This document shows positions 43,104 to 55,042 of a stretch of DNA of 64,000 nucleotides, one piece after another; the first letter of the stretch is position 1, and the number at the start of each line of letters is the position of its first letter. The translations under genes were made by a program, and so were the position numbers. The notes beneath the pieces were generated by a model. The model ran no database searches. It saw nothing but the letters and a program-made list of their open reading frames with translations, and was not told the origin of the DNA. Source of the stretch: Cephalopachus bancanus. Its lineage: Eukaryota > Chordata > Mammalia > Primates > Tarsiidae. Location of the stretch: positions 4,898,001-4,962,000 of the forward strand of contig JAPVLO010000054.1 of the NCBI GenBank assembly GCA_027257055.1, read 5' to 3'.

Positions 43104-43540
43104 CTTTTTTTTTGAGTTGGCGTCTCACTCCATTGCCCAGTCTGGAGTGCAGTGGCATGGTCACGGCCACCTTAGTGTTGATCTGCTGGGCTCAGGCGAT
43201 CCTTCTACCTCAGTTCCAAGCAGCCAGAACTACAGGTGTGCGCTATCACACCCAGCTAATTTTTATTTTATTTATGGTAGACATAAGGTCTCGCCAAGTT
43301 GTGCAGGCTGGTCTCGAACCCATGGGCTCAGGCAATCCCCTCACCTCAGCCTCCTAACCCTAAATTGTACCCCACATCTTTTAATTTTAAAAGATTATAT
43401 ATTTTTCTCATAGATATAAAAATGGAACTGCCATTTGACCCTGCAATTGAAAAACTGGGCATCTGCACAAAGGAAAATAAATTATTATATAAAATATTTA
43501 TTGCAAACACTATTCAGACTTGAGCCACCACACCCGGCCT
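43104..43540 (-). mobile_element. Alu interrupted by L1-derived DNA
   Basis: Left: gagttggcgtctcactccat to aatcccctcacctcagcctc. Right: gagccaccacacccggcc. The ~22 bp normally between (aaagtgctgggattacagg) are replaced by the L1 pieces at 43356-43520, so the event was not a simple insertion. Confidence 0.88.
43356..43520 (+). mobile_element. Two L1 pieces inside the Alu
   Basis: First ccctaaattgtaccccacat and cttttaattttaaaag, the terminal L1 text also seen at 3893-3925. Then aaaatggaactgccatttga, ccctgcaattg, actgggcatctgcacaaagg, the last part of ORF2. The order (3' end first, then ORF2, both plus) cannot be one collinear L1. Confidence 0.75.
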
Positions 43541-43544
43541 GCAC

Positions 43545-43925
43545 ATTCTTATTCATTAATTCATTCACTCTGTAAGGATTTATTTAATGCTTACTGTGTG
43601 CACGGCAGAGGGTCCAAGGTCTCGGTGCATCTATAACAGAGCTGGAACCAGAACCCAGGGATTCACATTCCTGACCCAGTATTGTTTTGACCACAAACTG
43701 TATTAAGCCAGCATGTTTATTCATGACGCGACCAGAACATCTATTGAGCACCTACTAAATGCCAGGCATTATATGTGGATGTTTGACATAATGACCTTAC
43801 TCCATTTTTATGCCATCCTGAAAGCTAGGTGTTAATGTCTCTTTTTTATGATGAGGAAACAGGCCCAGAGAAATTGAGGGAAATCTGTGTTGGGGTCCTG
43901 CAGTTAGTAAGTGGCAGAGTTAGAA
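43545..43925 (-). repeat. Two MIR SINEs
   Basis: 43545-43700: aatgcttactgtgtgcacgg, gagctggaaccagaacccag. 43735-43925: tattgagcacctactaaatg, atgaggaaacaggcccagag, aagtggcagagttagaatga. Both in reverse orientation, adjacent to each other. Confidence 0.75.
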
Positions 43926-44584
43926 TGAGTTGGAGGTCCAGCTAAGTGCAAAATCCGGGCTGGCTCTTTTCATTAGGGTACATTTGTTTCTCAGTGGCTC
44001 CCAAGACTCCACATGCCCCCTCAAGGGGCTCCCCTCCTTTGTACATGAAGTGCCCCTACTTGGCACACCCTCCTTTTTTCTTCTCTACCTTTGCATTCCC
44101 ACTTGTGTCTCTGGCCTCACATCTTGATTAGCTCATACTCCAGGAATGTTTAGAGATGATGAAATCTGACCACCGAGGTTTAGCTGAGCCAAGCTTGCTG
44201 TTCAAAGAGCCCTCCTTCCTTCAAATGCCTTTTATTTTGTCAGATTTTACTGACAAGCCCAGGTCAGACTGGTCAACAGTGCCACTACATAAATGTTTGT
44301 CACTGGCCCTTTAGAAAAAGAATGCAGACCTTGACCTGTCTTCTTTTCTCTTTTCTGGAATAAATTGCTACTTGCCTGGGGGATGGTTATTTGCTATTAT
44401 GCGGCCGAGTCAGAGAGAACACTGAATAATCAGATATTCCAATGAATAGAGTTACATTTCATGGATCAGAAGCTTTCAAGGAATTAGAATGAAATACAGT
44501 TAACACAAATACTGTGCTAATCTTAGTGTAATGTTCTTGCTGGCTTGTGCTGCTGATCCTGTGAGCACCAATTATCACTTAACA
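43926..44584. other. No gene seen; repeat-poor segment
   Basis: 44200-44580 lacks repeats and has conserved-looking AT-rich text (aaatgtttgtcactggccct, tgaataatcagatattccaa). Possible regulatory DNA, untestable here. The frames at 43930-44131 are short. Confidence 0.35.
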
Positions 44585-44905
44585 GGAGTTGAAGTGTTAC
44601 AGAAAGGGCACTGGAAACCAGGTAACTTTACCACTAACCTGCAAAGTGATTTTGGTCACTCAACCTTCCAGTTTGGAGTGCTGTTTCTTTCTCTGTCATA
44701 AAACCATTGATCATATTCAGTCTGGAATATGTGTACCATCATTCCCACTCCTGGGCCCATGTCAGACATCACTAATCAATCGTGACACAATTTCCTTTCA
44801 TTTCTGACAGCCTCAGAATCCTTCTAAACCAAGTGTCCCTCAATGGACTGGAGTAGGCACATGAAATGAAATCTATTTGCTATCATTGACCTAAATGATC
44901 TCTAG
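44585..44905 (+). repeat. MIR-like SINE, weak
   Basis: gaaagggcactggaaaccag, then ccactaacctgcaaagtgat, and further gatctctagggtctcagctt, the layout of a MIR3-type element in plus orientation. Confidence 0.35.
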
Positions 44906-44999
44906 GGTCTCAGCTTTTATGAGCTGCTTGAGGGCAAGTGCATTCTGGGTAGAAAGTTGGGTGGTGGATAGTTTGCAGTATTATCAAGTACTAATTATT

Positions 45000-45380
45000 T
45001 TACCATTCAACTGAGGGGTTTTTTTGTTTGGTTTTTTGGTTTTTTTCCGCCTGTGTCTTCAATCTACATGTGGGGCTATGTGACTACTGAAAATTATGAC
45101 AAGAATTATATCTACAATCCTGGTGGCTAAATCCAAGGGGATGGTCACAAGGGAGGTCTGTTCGGCTTGTCTCTTTGTCTAAATCAGTCTACCTGTTAAC
45201 GTCTCTTGGAAACTGTTCTAATAGAAACAGGCAGAGGTAATAAAGCCCACCTCTGAGTTTTCTCTGCCCACAGGACAGGGCTAGGATGTGTCATTCTATG
45301 TTATGGCTAGTCGGATGGGATATACAAATGTCCTGGTGGATTATCAACTCCTTGCAGTCAGGGAGGAGGCTTGAGTTATC
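45000..45380. other. No gene seen; unassigned
   Basis: T/G-rich patch at 45017-45046 (tttttttgtttggttttttg). No family assigned. Confidence 0.35.
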
Positions 45381-45384
45381 TTTT

Positions 45385-45570
45385 GGATTTATAGTCTGAT
45401 TCTACAACTAACAGACTGATAAGTTACTTAACCTTTCTCTGCTGGGTTTTTAATTTATAAAACAGGAGAATAATACTAGTATATACTTCAGGGGTTATCA
45501 TGTACATCAAATGATATCTTGATGCAAGTGCTTAAAAAAAACCCTGGAATGTTGTTGTTGTTGTTGTTAT
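45385..45570 (+). repeat. MIR SINE ending in (GTT)n
   Basis: agttacttaacctttctctg, taaaacaggagaataatact, then tgcaagtgcttaaaaaaaac and a (GTT)6 run at 45550-45569. Plus orientation. Confidence 0.7.
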
Positions 45571-46004
45571 AAAATCCTGTCCTCACACATTGCCTTATGA
45601 ACAATAGATGCTAATGTGTGTTGACTGAGTTAGTTTTCAAATGACCATCTGAGGTGAGTGTCTACCTTTGGAGTCACTGATTTAAGAAACAGCAGGGAAG
45701 CGAATCTGACAGGATCTGTCCACAAGTCTGTGGGGAATTGAACAGGGCAGAGTTAGTACAAAGGGTCTGGATCTACCCTTCTCTAAGGCCACAAGAAACC
45801 AATTCAAGGGAGTCACGTGGCAGAGGAGAAAGCTCTAGTAAGCTTCTTGGTCTTAGGAGGGATTTTTTATTTTTTTCACTAGCGTCTTCCACTTCTGGAA
45901 GCATATTCTCAAATCATAAAAAATACTTTTGTGAGAGCACATTTTGATTTCATTGTGTCCTCAAACAAACTTAGGACTCAAGCTCAAGGCAGTATCACTC
46001 CTAT
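45571..46004. other. No gene seen; unassigned
   Basis: No repeat recognised. One 69-codon frame at 45738-45947 without known content. Confidence 0.35.
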
Positions 46005-46110
46005 ATGATTAATGAGGCGAGGCTGAGGCCCAGAAAGGTTATGTAACTTGCCGAAGGGCACACAGCTTGTGAGAGGCAGAGCCTGGGCTCAGACTTCAGG
46101 CTCCATCGTC
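46005..46110 (-). repeat. MIR SINE core
   Basis: gaggcgaggctgaggcccag, aaaggttatgtaacttgccg, aagggcacacagcttgtgag, aggcagagcctgggctcaga. Well preserved core. Confidence 0.85.
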
Positions 46111-47037
46111 TCCCATCTCCCCCACCCTCCTGCTTTCCTGTCCTCTCCAGGAACATATTTCCATTCTGGGTTTCCCAGCAGCTTTTTCTAAACAGCACCA
46201 AGAAAAAGCAATTTTATTAATGCATTGATATAAACAATGAGTTGATGAGGGACTTTTATCTTCCCCAAATCCTCCAACCGTAAGTCAAATGTCAGATTTA
46301 TTTTGTGGCTATGAGAAACCATAATGTGAAAATGAGCAAAAATATTCCCACAAAAGGAGTCTGCAAAGCATGTCTGGGCGTGACTGTTGAAAAAGAGGAC
46401 AGGAACAGCATCTAATGCTTAATGAAACGTCTGAAGGACAGAGTCGGTCTTTTATTTGAAACACGATCTTCATTTTGCTGCCAAACAAAATAAAATGAGT
46501 ATGAAACAGGCACAAACCATTGCTGGATGTGTTGGACATTGTGAAACCAAGAGTATTTATGTTGCCCTTAAAAAGGAAAAGGAATATGTATGTTGTACAT
46601 AGATCGGACTTTTAGTTTTCTTCTCCATTATGGAGATCAGTTTGAAAAGGACCATTATCAATTCATTCCTTAATCCTCCTGGAGACCAGGGCATAAGGTG
46701 GGTCCAATTTCCTCAGTTGTGCCTCCACCATGACCAAAAATGAGTAAACCTGGGTTAGCATGTTTGCACACTTGAGAGGCCCGACTGTCTGCATGTCATA
46801 ACTTCAGCTAATTGAGCTCATCTGGCCCCAAGGGGAGCCACAGGCTGTTGAAGCCAACGAGATCCCTTAAAGAGTTCTATTTCACAGAGAAGAGGATTTC
46901 AGATGGTTCAGATACTCGAGTGGGGGAGAAAATGGAGACTGGGACTAAATTAGCTTTACTGGTCCATGCTCAAAATGAGCACTCAGAGAAAAAAGGTGGA
47001 GAGAAGAGAGAGAAATGGAGGAGATACACAAAGTTAG
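46111..47037. other. No gene seen; repeat-poor segment
   Basis: 46250-46620 has no repeat and may be conserved non-coding DNA (caaaatgagtatgaaac-like text). The plus frame at 46812-47075 is unrecognised. Confidence 0.4.
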
Positions 47038-47296
47038 TCTTAGTCTGTTCAGGCTGCTATAACAAAGTACCTTAGACTGGGTAATTTATAAATAATAGAC
47101 ATTTATGGCTCATAGTTTTAGAGGCCGGGAAGTCCAAAATCAAGGTGCCAGCAGATTGGGTGTCTGATGAGGGCTCTTAGAATCATAGATGGTGTCTTTT
47201 TGTGGTGTTCTCACATGGTCCCATCTCTTAATAATATCACATTGGTGATTAAGTTTCAACATAAGAATTTTGGGGGGATGCATTCTGACCATAGAA
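47038..47296 (-). mobile_element. MST/THE1-type MaLR LTR, internally deleted
   Basis: Right part of the LTR in reverse: tcttagtctgttcaggctgc, gtaccttagactgggtaatt, tataaataatagacatttat, then gggaagtccaaaatcaaggt. It jumps to tgttctcacatggtcccatc and ttggggggatgcattctgac, the LTR 5' end. About 260 bp instead of ~400. Confidence 0.82.
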
Positions 47297-48429
47297 AAGG
47301 GTAATGAAGGCACAAGAAGATATGAGAAGGACCACATAGATCTTGAAAAATACAAACCCCAGACTCCAGCTCCGGTCCATGAGGTCTGGCTGGACTTCTT
47401 GTCATAAAACGCCATAGGATGTCTTGGCAGAGAGTAGGCACTCTGTCTGTGGGAAAAATTGTTGATGAAATAACCCTTCTTCTTCCTTAGGCTATTTTGA
47501 GTGGATTTTTATTCTTTATATCCATAGAAGTTTTGACTGGCATCATGTAACTTTCTTCAGCTGACTGGTGGCTGGTTCTAATGATCAGGCAAGTGTTCTT
47601 AACTGGGGCTTATGGGAGTCTCCTTACTCTTCACGTTACATGCAACCTCTTATATATATATCAATGTCCGTTCTTTTTTTTTTCTAGGGAGAGTGTTTGC
47701 ACATAGGTCTTTTCCCTTCTTCCCTCAAAATGGAAAAATCTGTGCCTTAGAGGAAACTTAAGTTTCTCTGCTCCAACTCCTCACTCATTCAACCCCATGA
47801 AGGAAGAGTTTTGCAATGCTCATGGTGAGTTTTCATGAGATAAGGAAGATAGTAAATGCTCTGTGTGGGAATCCTGACTCTTTTGGTTTGTCTCCTATGT
47901 ATCCTCTCTCACTTGTTGAGAGAAGATTAATAGTGGCTGAAACTGTTAGTACTAGGCTATTTCCTGCTTGGGATGAAGTGTTATCTTATTTGAGAAGAGG
48001 TATGCCTTTTAGGCCTTCCTACCCCAGGCAAAATGAATTCCCACAGGTACACAGGTCTGAGCATTGCAGGTCAGGGGATGGACCAAAAGCCTCGGGGTTG
48101 GTGGGGGTGGGGGGTGGGAGGGTCAAGTCTTCCTTTGTCAAGTCTCCTTATCTGACCCTTATTAGTGGTAGCTTTTTAGCAGGGGAAAATGTGGAGGTCA
48201 ACTTTCCATCTGATCTCTCACTAGAATAGTTTAGTGTTTTTAAAATGTATCATCCTTTGTGATCACCCACACACATTAGTTTTCATAGAAGGCTTCCAAA
48301 TATTTGATTGGCACTAGTTGATAAAGATCTAGGCAATTTCATATTCTATTTTAGTTTCAAAATTTGGGAAAATAATTCCATGAGGCAACTCGGTGATTTT
48401 TGTCTCTTTTTAACATCTAATTAAAATAT
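47297..48429. other. No gene seen; contains an unrecognised ORF and a G4 motif
   Basis: The plus frame 47816-48229 is open for 137 codons (starts MLMVSFHEIRKIVNALCGNP) with no domain I know. It crosses the G-rich motif at 48103, giving a Gly stretch. No promoter or splice evidence. Confidence 0.3.
48103..48122 (+). other. G-quadruplex motif
   Basis: gggggtggggggtgggaggg: four G-runs of 3-6 separated by single-base loops, the form expected to be most stable. It is not in a recognised repeat. Confidence 0.85.
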
Positions 48430-48910
48430 TAACACAAAACATTTATTGAGCTTTTTTTTTTTGACCTAGAGTCTCACTCTGTCATCCAGGTTGGAGTGCA
48501 GTGGCATGATCATGGCCCACCCTAGCCTCAATCTCCTAGGCTCAGGTGGTCCTTCTGACTCAGTCTTCTGAGTAGCTGTGACTACAGGAACATGCCACCA
48601 CACCTAGCTAATTTGTTGATTTTTTTGTAGAGATGATGCCTTGCTGTGTTGCCCAGGCTGGTCTCAAATGCCTGAGCTCAAGCAGTCCTCCCCCCTCAGC
48701 CTCCTAAAGTTCTGGGATTATGGGTGTGAGCCACCACACCTGGCCTTGAGCAGTTTTGTTTTTTTTTTATGCCAGGAACTAAATCAGTGTGTTCCGTGCA
48801 TTCTCATTTAATCTCCCAGCCATTCCCAAGAGATTGGATATTTTTATTATCCCCATTTATAGATTAGGAAACCAAGCCTTGGTGAAGTAAAAAAAATATC
48901 CAAGGTAATC
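48430..48910 (-). repeat. MIR SINE split by AluJ
   Basis: Left stub acaaaacatttattgagc, and right part tcatttaatctcccagccat, tatccccatttatagattag, gaaaccaagccttggtgaag. Together they form a reverse MIR with the Alu at 48455-48755 between. Confidence 0.75.
48455..48755 (-). mobile_element. Old AluJ inside a MIR
   Basis: gacctagagtctcactctgt to gagccaccacacctggcc. Short duplicate ttgagc on each side. J-type words (gctggtctcaaatgcctgag). Confidence 0.9.
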
Positions 48911-49341
48911 TGATAGGTATCTTACTAGAAACTTCAATTACCAAACTGCCATTGATTTGCTTCATGCTATAATAGGAAGTGTGTGGTGTATGAATGGAAT
49001 CACATATGTGAGGATATTTGAATTTAATTTTCATTTCTCTCATAGTTAGAAAGATCAATTCTCAGACTCTACACCCACCAAATAAGGTACACTGATATCT
49101 GTCTCCTATCACTCTCTTCATGCTCTCCCAAAGACAAAAAAAAAAATATTCAGCTTAGTTTTTTATATTTTAGATTCTTAGAGGTCAGCAATACCTTTTG
49201 AACTTTGTAGAAAAGAAAATTCAGATTTGTTACTCTCTATTGAGCAAGCAAATGGAAGAAATTAAAGTTTCAATTACACTCTTTCCTCTTCTCAATTTTC
49301 TTCTCATGAAATTGTAGAATTGTGATTTAAAACAATGGGGG
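48911..49341. other. No gene seen; unassigned
   Basis: AT-rich. A-run at 49136-49146. Confidence 0.35.
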
Positions 49342-49660
49342 GACCAGGCATGGTGGCTCAAGCCTGTAATCCCAGCACACTTTGGGAGGCCAAAGCAGGA
49401 GGATTGCTTGAGCCCAGGAGTTTGAGAGCAGCCTATGCAACATAGTGAGACTTCACCACTACAGAAAAAAAAAAAAAAAATAGCTGGGTGTGCTGATGCA
49501 CACCTGTAGTCCCAGCTACTCTGGAGGCTGAGGCAGAAGGATCACCTGAGCCCAGGAACTCAGGCAGCAGTGCTGTCATCTTGCAACTGCATTCAAGCCT
49601 GGGTGAAAGAATGAGACCTTGACTCAAAACAAACAAACAAACAAACAAACAAAACAAAGC
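49342..49660 (+). mobile_element. Old AluJ, with (CAAA)n tail
   Basis: accaggcatggtggctcaag to gagaccttgactc, then a (AAAC)n tail. Flanks are imperfectly duplicated (caatggggggacc / caactggggacc). The middle A-run is 17 long. Confidence 0.9.
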
Positions 49661-50870
49661 GACAATAACAAAAAACAACTGGGGACCAATTGATAGTTGT
49701 TAACGTATTATTTTACCAAGTAACTATTTAATTAAAAGTAATAAAATTTAATTATTTAATATAAAAATAGGGAGGGCATAATTAAAACTAAAAGATGGTC
49801 CTTTAAGTGAAATGCATTTAGTTATATGAAATACTTTCACCAGTTTCCTTTTTTTAAAAAAAAAAAATCTCACTAAGAACTTGAAACTTCATTAAAAAAT
49901 GAATTGTGTGAACCATTGCTGTCCAAGGGTTTTATATTAGTTTACAGTTAAAGAGAGAGATAATTCAATTTGCTTTATTTAATGTTACTATGTTAGATTA
50001 GTTTTCCTAACTTTTGAGCAGTTGAAGCTCTGCTCTGAGGCATTGCTTATAGGCAAAGAAATTGGGAATACTCAGTCATTGCCAGACTGTACAAACTAAG
50101 ACATATTTATCCAGCCCAATGTCAAGGACATTAAAATAGACAATTTTAGCCCTTTATCTCTGCATGGTCCAAGCAACCCTTGGTTATCTAGCATAGAATG
50201 TGAATTTCAATCTTCAATAAACAACTAGACTCAGAGATATTAACTCCTGCAATTAACGTCTATCCCAACTAGCCAGTGCCTCTGGGTACAGTTGGACAAG
50301 AATTTCAGCTATCTAAGACTCATGAGGTCTCAACTCCAGCTGGGACTTCAAATCATGTTTCCAGAACACAAAGAACACTTGATAAAGTTGGAGATAAATT
50401 TTTTTTTTGAAAATATGTCACCAGGCAGCTTGGGAGTAATTTAACAGAACCATCCTACAGAGTATGAATTTAACCTTTGCTCTCTAAAATGAAGGTCAGC
50501 AAATTTGTTTTTACTCTACATATCTTATAATCAATTCACTGTCTGGGTAAATCAGTTTCTAAAGAAGAGGCTGTGTTTGCAGATAAGTGATACTTTCACC
50601 CTCCAATGTTTTAACTGTTTAACCCTCTGTTCTCTGAGTTAAATTCTGCTGCTCCCCTCAACTTATTTTTGTTGGGGAAAAGGAATCTAAAGACTTAATA
50701 TGAAAAATATTAGAAGAGGGAAAATACCATCCTGTTGTCTGCAGAAGGAATAAAAAAAGTCAACAAAATATTTTAGTTTTTGGTTTTTTTCCAAGAAGAT
50801 GAACACATGAAAAGATACTATTTTAAAATCTGTTCACCCGAAGCCTTCTTGCTAATCCATACTTTAAAAC
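49661..50870. other. No gene seen; AT-rich unassigned
   Basis: Taa/tta-rich at 49700-49770. No repeat family or gene recognised. Confidence 0.4.
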
Positions 50871-51093
50871 CAGGGTTGACAAAGTATAGCCCCTGGGCAA
50901 AATCCAACCCACTACATATTTTTGTAAATAAAGTTTTATTAGAACCCAATCTTGTTCATTCATTTAGGTATTATCTCTGGTTGGCTTTGTGCTACAGTGG
51001 CAGAGTTGAGTAGTTGCAACAGAGGACATATGGCCCGCAAAGTCTAAAATATTTACTATCTGGCCCTTTACAGAAAATGTTTGCTGACCCATG
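50871..51093 (+). mobile_element. Charlie-group non-autonomous hAT fossil
   Basis: Both ends present: cagggttgacaaagtatagc … gttttattagaacccaatct … gcagagttgagtagttgcaa … tatctggccctttacagaaa … gctgacccatg. Flanks tttaaaac and tttaaatc approximate an 8-bp duplication. Full length, about 220 bp. Subfamily name not asserted. Confidence 0.88.
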
Positions 51094-52849
51094 TTTTAAA
51101 TCAAAGAAAGAAGCTTGGAGAGAAAACTGTGAAAATATATCCTTAGCCCAGACACAGCAATGGCTTAGGGGTAGAGGAGAGTGAACACTGGTTTTAATCC
51201 AAATAGTCTCTTTGTAGAAAGAGTCTTTGAATAATATCAGGCTGGCGGAGAGAACAATAGTTGCGGTCGCATTGTCATGAAATAAAGACATAGTAAGTAC
51301 TCTGTGTTACTTCTCTGATTCTCTAGCAGCCCATTTGATAATATGCTGTGGTAGAGACAAACCCAGAGTCCTCAGCTAATGTCAGCCATTTGGGAATAAG
51401 AGTTTCTTCTCTGCAGCAGATGTGTGGCTCAAAGTTCATCACGAGTGCACTCACAGAGAGAGCACAGCATGTGTTGTTCTGTGAGGGGACCAGCACTGGC
51501 CTGTCAACGGAATAGCTAATTTAGTTAAAGGACTGGGGAAACAGTGGGGGTGGGGGCCTAGATCTTGGAAAAAGAATAGTTTTAACCCTTTCTGGGTATG
51601 ACGTTTTAAATAACAATGATTCTGTTTAAGAAATGCCCATAGAATTTAATCCAAAAGAAGGAAATGCAGTCTGTATCAGTCCTTGCCAGTCATCCCACAT
51701 GGACAGCCGCCAGGAGGCTGATACACAAAGGCCATCATTGCCTGCAGGATCATTTCAGTCGTAGAGGCTCGTTGTCCCTTGACATTGCTCTGCTCCAAGG
51801 ATTCCAAATTCCAGCCTCTGCTAACTTGTCTCAAAAGTCAAGTTCATAGGCTGATCTGGGTGGGCTCTCTCAACTTCCCTCTCCAACAGAGACGGCCCAG
51901 TATTCAACCTGGGTCTGGATGTTTACTTCTCTCTTGGAAGAAGGGCAGAGACTCACCTCTTAGCTTGGATCTCACTCGCCGTAGAACAAACATGCTTGGG
52001 TCTCATTTGCCATAGAAAAACAAAACAAAAAAAACTCCTGTCCTCACTTTGCTGTTGTCTTCTGCCACTTTCTAGCTTTCTTCCCTTTCACTATCTACTG
52101 GTAAGGACAGTACTAGGTTATGCTGTGATGACCCCCACCTCACTCAGTGACTTAAACATGAGTCTATTTCTTGTACATACTGTATCCACAGAAACTGGGT
52201 AACTCCTCTTGAGAGTAGTTATCAATTCAGTGACTCAGCAATCAAGGGTCTTCAATATTTTCATTTTGTCATCTCTGTACAGGGCCTCCTCTACGACCTC
52301 TGTGGCAGGGAGAGAGAGATTGAAGAATCTGGCTTGGGCTTTTCACTGCCTCAGTCCAGAAAGGACCCACTTTGCATTTCACTAAAGATGGCCTCCTGGT
52401 TGTGTATCTAACCATATTACGTTTGGTACTTTCTCCTTGGTGTCTCTGTAGAATTTGACCCCAAATGTATTGCCCTTCTTCCTAAATTCTCTTCTTAGTT
52501 GCAAGGCAGCATTTGTAACATTGTTGGGCTTTCCCTCATCCTCTTATACGCACGTTTTTCTCAGTCTTCCTCACTCATTTCTCTTCCTCTCCCTCCTGCT
52601 CTTAGGGAGTCCAGGAAGCTCTGATTTTTCCTTTGCGTGTTCTATGTGCTCGCCGATGGCTTTCAGTCTCAGCTCTGAGCGTGTAACTCCTCAGTTGCTC
52701 CATTCATCCACCCACCCATCCCTTTCTTCAGATCTAGAATTATACTTCTAACTTCCACTTCGATTGCACTAGTATCTTTAAATTGACATAAACTCATAGT
52801 CTCTGAAAAGCCTGAACTTCTGATCTAACAATTTCTGTTAATGGAACTG
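51094..52849. other. No gene seen; mostly unassigned, trace of an old repeat
   Basis: 52090-52240 (ttatgctgtgatgacccc … cactcagtgacttaaacatg … ttcttgtacatactgtatcc) resembles an old MER/LTR text but is too diverged to assign. The frames at 51664-52015 and 52455-52751 are unrecognised. Confidence 0.35.
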
Positions 52850-53040
52850 TATTAGTTTGAATGCCCGGGATGCAAGTGACAGAATACCCCAACTAAAAAA
52901 AATAAAGACATTCATGACCTCAAGTTGTGAGAAGTTGAGGTGCTTCTCTGGGCTCTGCGTTGCTATATATGTCAGTTCTGGCTTCTGCGGAGTCTTTTCA
53001 TGATACAGAGACTTTTCCAATAGCTTGAGTGACCATATTC
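52850..53040 (+). repeat. Old interspersed repeat (family B), weak copy
   Basis: Short match to the family at 35990: ggatgcaagtgacagaatac, then cttctctgggctctgcgttg. The rest is too degraded to align by eye. Confidence 0.35.
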
Positions 53041-53139
53041 AGAGACATCAGCCTCTAGAGGGGGAGGAGCCAACTCTTTTGTGTTTCTGCTTAAAAGTGA
53101 TGAAACCTTTTCTGGAAGTCTGTCTAGCAGTCTTCCCTT

Positions 53140-53625
53140 TGCTCCTTTAAAAACAATTAATGACAGCTTCACTGAAAGATGATTTACATACCATATAATT
53201 CACCCATTTTAAGTATATAATTCAATTTTGTTAGTACATCCACAGAATTGTGCAGCCATCACCACTATCAATTTTAGAACATTTTCATCAGCCCATAAGG
53301 AAGCATTTGTTCATTAACAATCGCTTCTTGCTCCCTTTCCCCCCAGCCTGTGGCAACCATTAATCTACTTCCTGTCTGTATGGCTTTACCTATTTTGAAC
53401 TTCATTTAAATGGACTCATGCAATATGTGGCCATGTGTGTCTGGCTTCTTTCACTTAGCATAATGTCTTGAGGCTTATCCATGCTGTCATGTGACTCCAT
53501 ACATCCTTCTTCTTGTTGTTGAGCAATATTCTGTTGTATGGATATACCACATTTGTTTATCCCTTTCTTAGTAGATAGATTTCCGGGTTGTTTCCACCCC
53601 TATGCTTCTTTTTGCCAATAATTTC
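53140..53625 (-). mobile_element. Old L1 (L1M-type) 3' region
   Basis: Reverse text in order: gatttacataccatataatt, cacccattttaagtatataa, tgtgcagccatcaccactat, ccagcctgtggcaaccatta, tggcttctttcacttagcat, tccatgctgtcatgtgactc, gtatggatataccacatttg. Typical of L1M 3' ends. Confidence 0.9.
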
Positions 53626-54105
53626 TCTATCTGCCTATTCCAATTATTGGCTTAGACAAATAGAGCCACCTGGGTGGCTTGGACAAATCAAGACCTATCC
53701 TACGGATTGAGGATGAATGAATCGTCTCTGAAGCAGTGACCACTTAGAGGAGGGTGATTAATTGAACAAAACTGGATTTCTGTTAGAAATGAGGAAGGGA
53801 GGAGTTGTAGGGAATATGTGACAGACAAAACACTGGGTCTGCTACAGGTAACAACCAATATTTTTTTAGTCCTGAAGCTTGGCTTTTTCTTTCTTCTGAC
53901 CAATGATATCCACCTGGTGGCCAAGTTTATATATTTGATCTCTGAAGTTTCTTCTCTTTCTCCCTCTCCCTTTCTTTCCTTTTCTCTCCTTTCCCTCATC
54001 TTCCCATGTTGCTCTCTCTACTTCATGCTCAAATTATTTCTTATCTGTTCTTTCCTAACAGTCTCCTGCTTACACCAATCTTTCTGTCATGCCTCTTCTT
54101 CGCTT
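53626..54105. other. No gene seen; unassigned
   Basis: Pyrimidine-rich at 53950-54005. The overlapping plus and minus frames (53700-54108) are products of this bias. Confidence 0.4.
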
Positions 54106-54885
54106 TAATCGATCTTACACACCTTGGTGAAAGCAATCTGTCCACAGTATGTACCTATTAGTAATGACGTGACAGCCCCTGTTCGACTCTATTGCCTATA
54201 AAACTAAGTCCAAATTCACCACACATTTATGGTCAGCCTTGGCATCACCTTATTTTTCCTTCTCAGTCACAAGTATTTCTCTCTATTTACAGAAATCCTA
54301 CCCATTCTTTGAGACATCTGAAATAATCATAGCTAACATTAATCGAACTGTTGTTAAGTGTCAGGATTATTCCAATACTTTTTGGGATTATTCCCATTGA
54401 TTCCTCACAAAAAGTCTATGTGACCCATACAATTATTAGTATTCTCAGTTTAAAAATGAGCAAATTGAGGCTAAGTTTGTTGCCCATGGTGACATAGCCA
54501 GTAAGTAGTAAAGCCAAGATTGACATCCAGTAGTTTTATTCCTGTGTGCAAACATCTGCTTCCTAAAGCCTTTGCTGATTCCATCTCTCTTCCCCCCATC
54601 CCCTCCCCTAACCTTCCACTCACCTACACAGACAGACTGCAATCTCCTTCTTTGTAACCACATGGTGTTTCCTTTCTGTCTTATGCCACTTCTCGTAGGT
54701 TGCTATAGGCTTTGTTAGAAGGGAGAATGGGGTATTTGTATAGACCAAACACTTACTCTGGATCTCATAATCACTTATATTCTTGTTTTTACCTTACTCT
54801 CTTGTCCCGACTGGATCCTACACCAGAAAGCAGGCATACATCTTCCTCTGTTTGTATTCCTGGTGGCACCCATCATAGTAGGTGG
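54106..54885 (+). repeat. L2 LINE 3' region, split by a MIR
   Basis: First part: attgcctataaaactaagtc, caaattcaccacacatttat, ggtcagccttggcatcacct. Last part: ctaaagcctttgctgattcc, gcaatctccttctttgtaac, catacatcttcctctgtttg, ggtggcacccatcatagtag. The MIR at 54325 lies between in the opposite sense. Confidence 0.7.
54325..54565 (-). repeat. MIR SINE within L2
   Basis: gttgttaagtgtcaggatta, cattgattcctcacaaaaag, agtttaaaaatgagcaaatt, gaggctaagtttgttgccca, acatagccagtaagtagtaa. Near full length, reverse orientation. Confidence 0.8.
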
Positions 54886-55042
54886 CAGTGGTGGAAGTTG
54901 ATGGTGTGGTTCTTGAGGGCCTGGCTGGGCTGGGAAAATGGGAAGTCAAGAGGTGAAAAGAATGCTAGACTTTGGAGACGCAGAGACCTTAGTTCGTCCT
55001 CGGGCCCAACTATATGACCTGGCATAAGTTACTTAAGCCCTC

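Noticed and set aside
47816..48229. 137-codon plus ORF as a gene
   Set aside because: Single open frame crossing a G-rich motif, no domain; kept only as an unassigned note.
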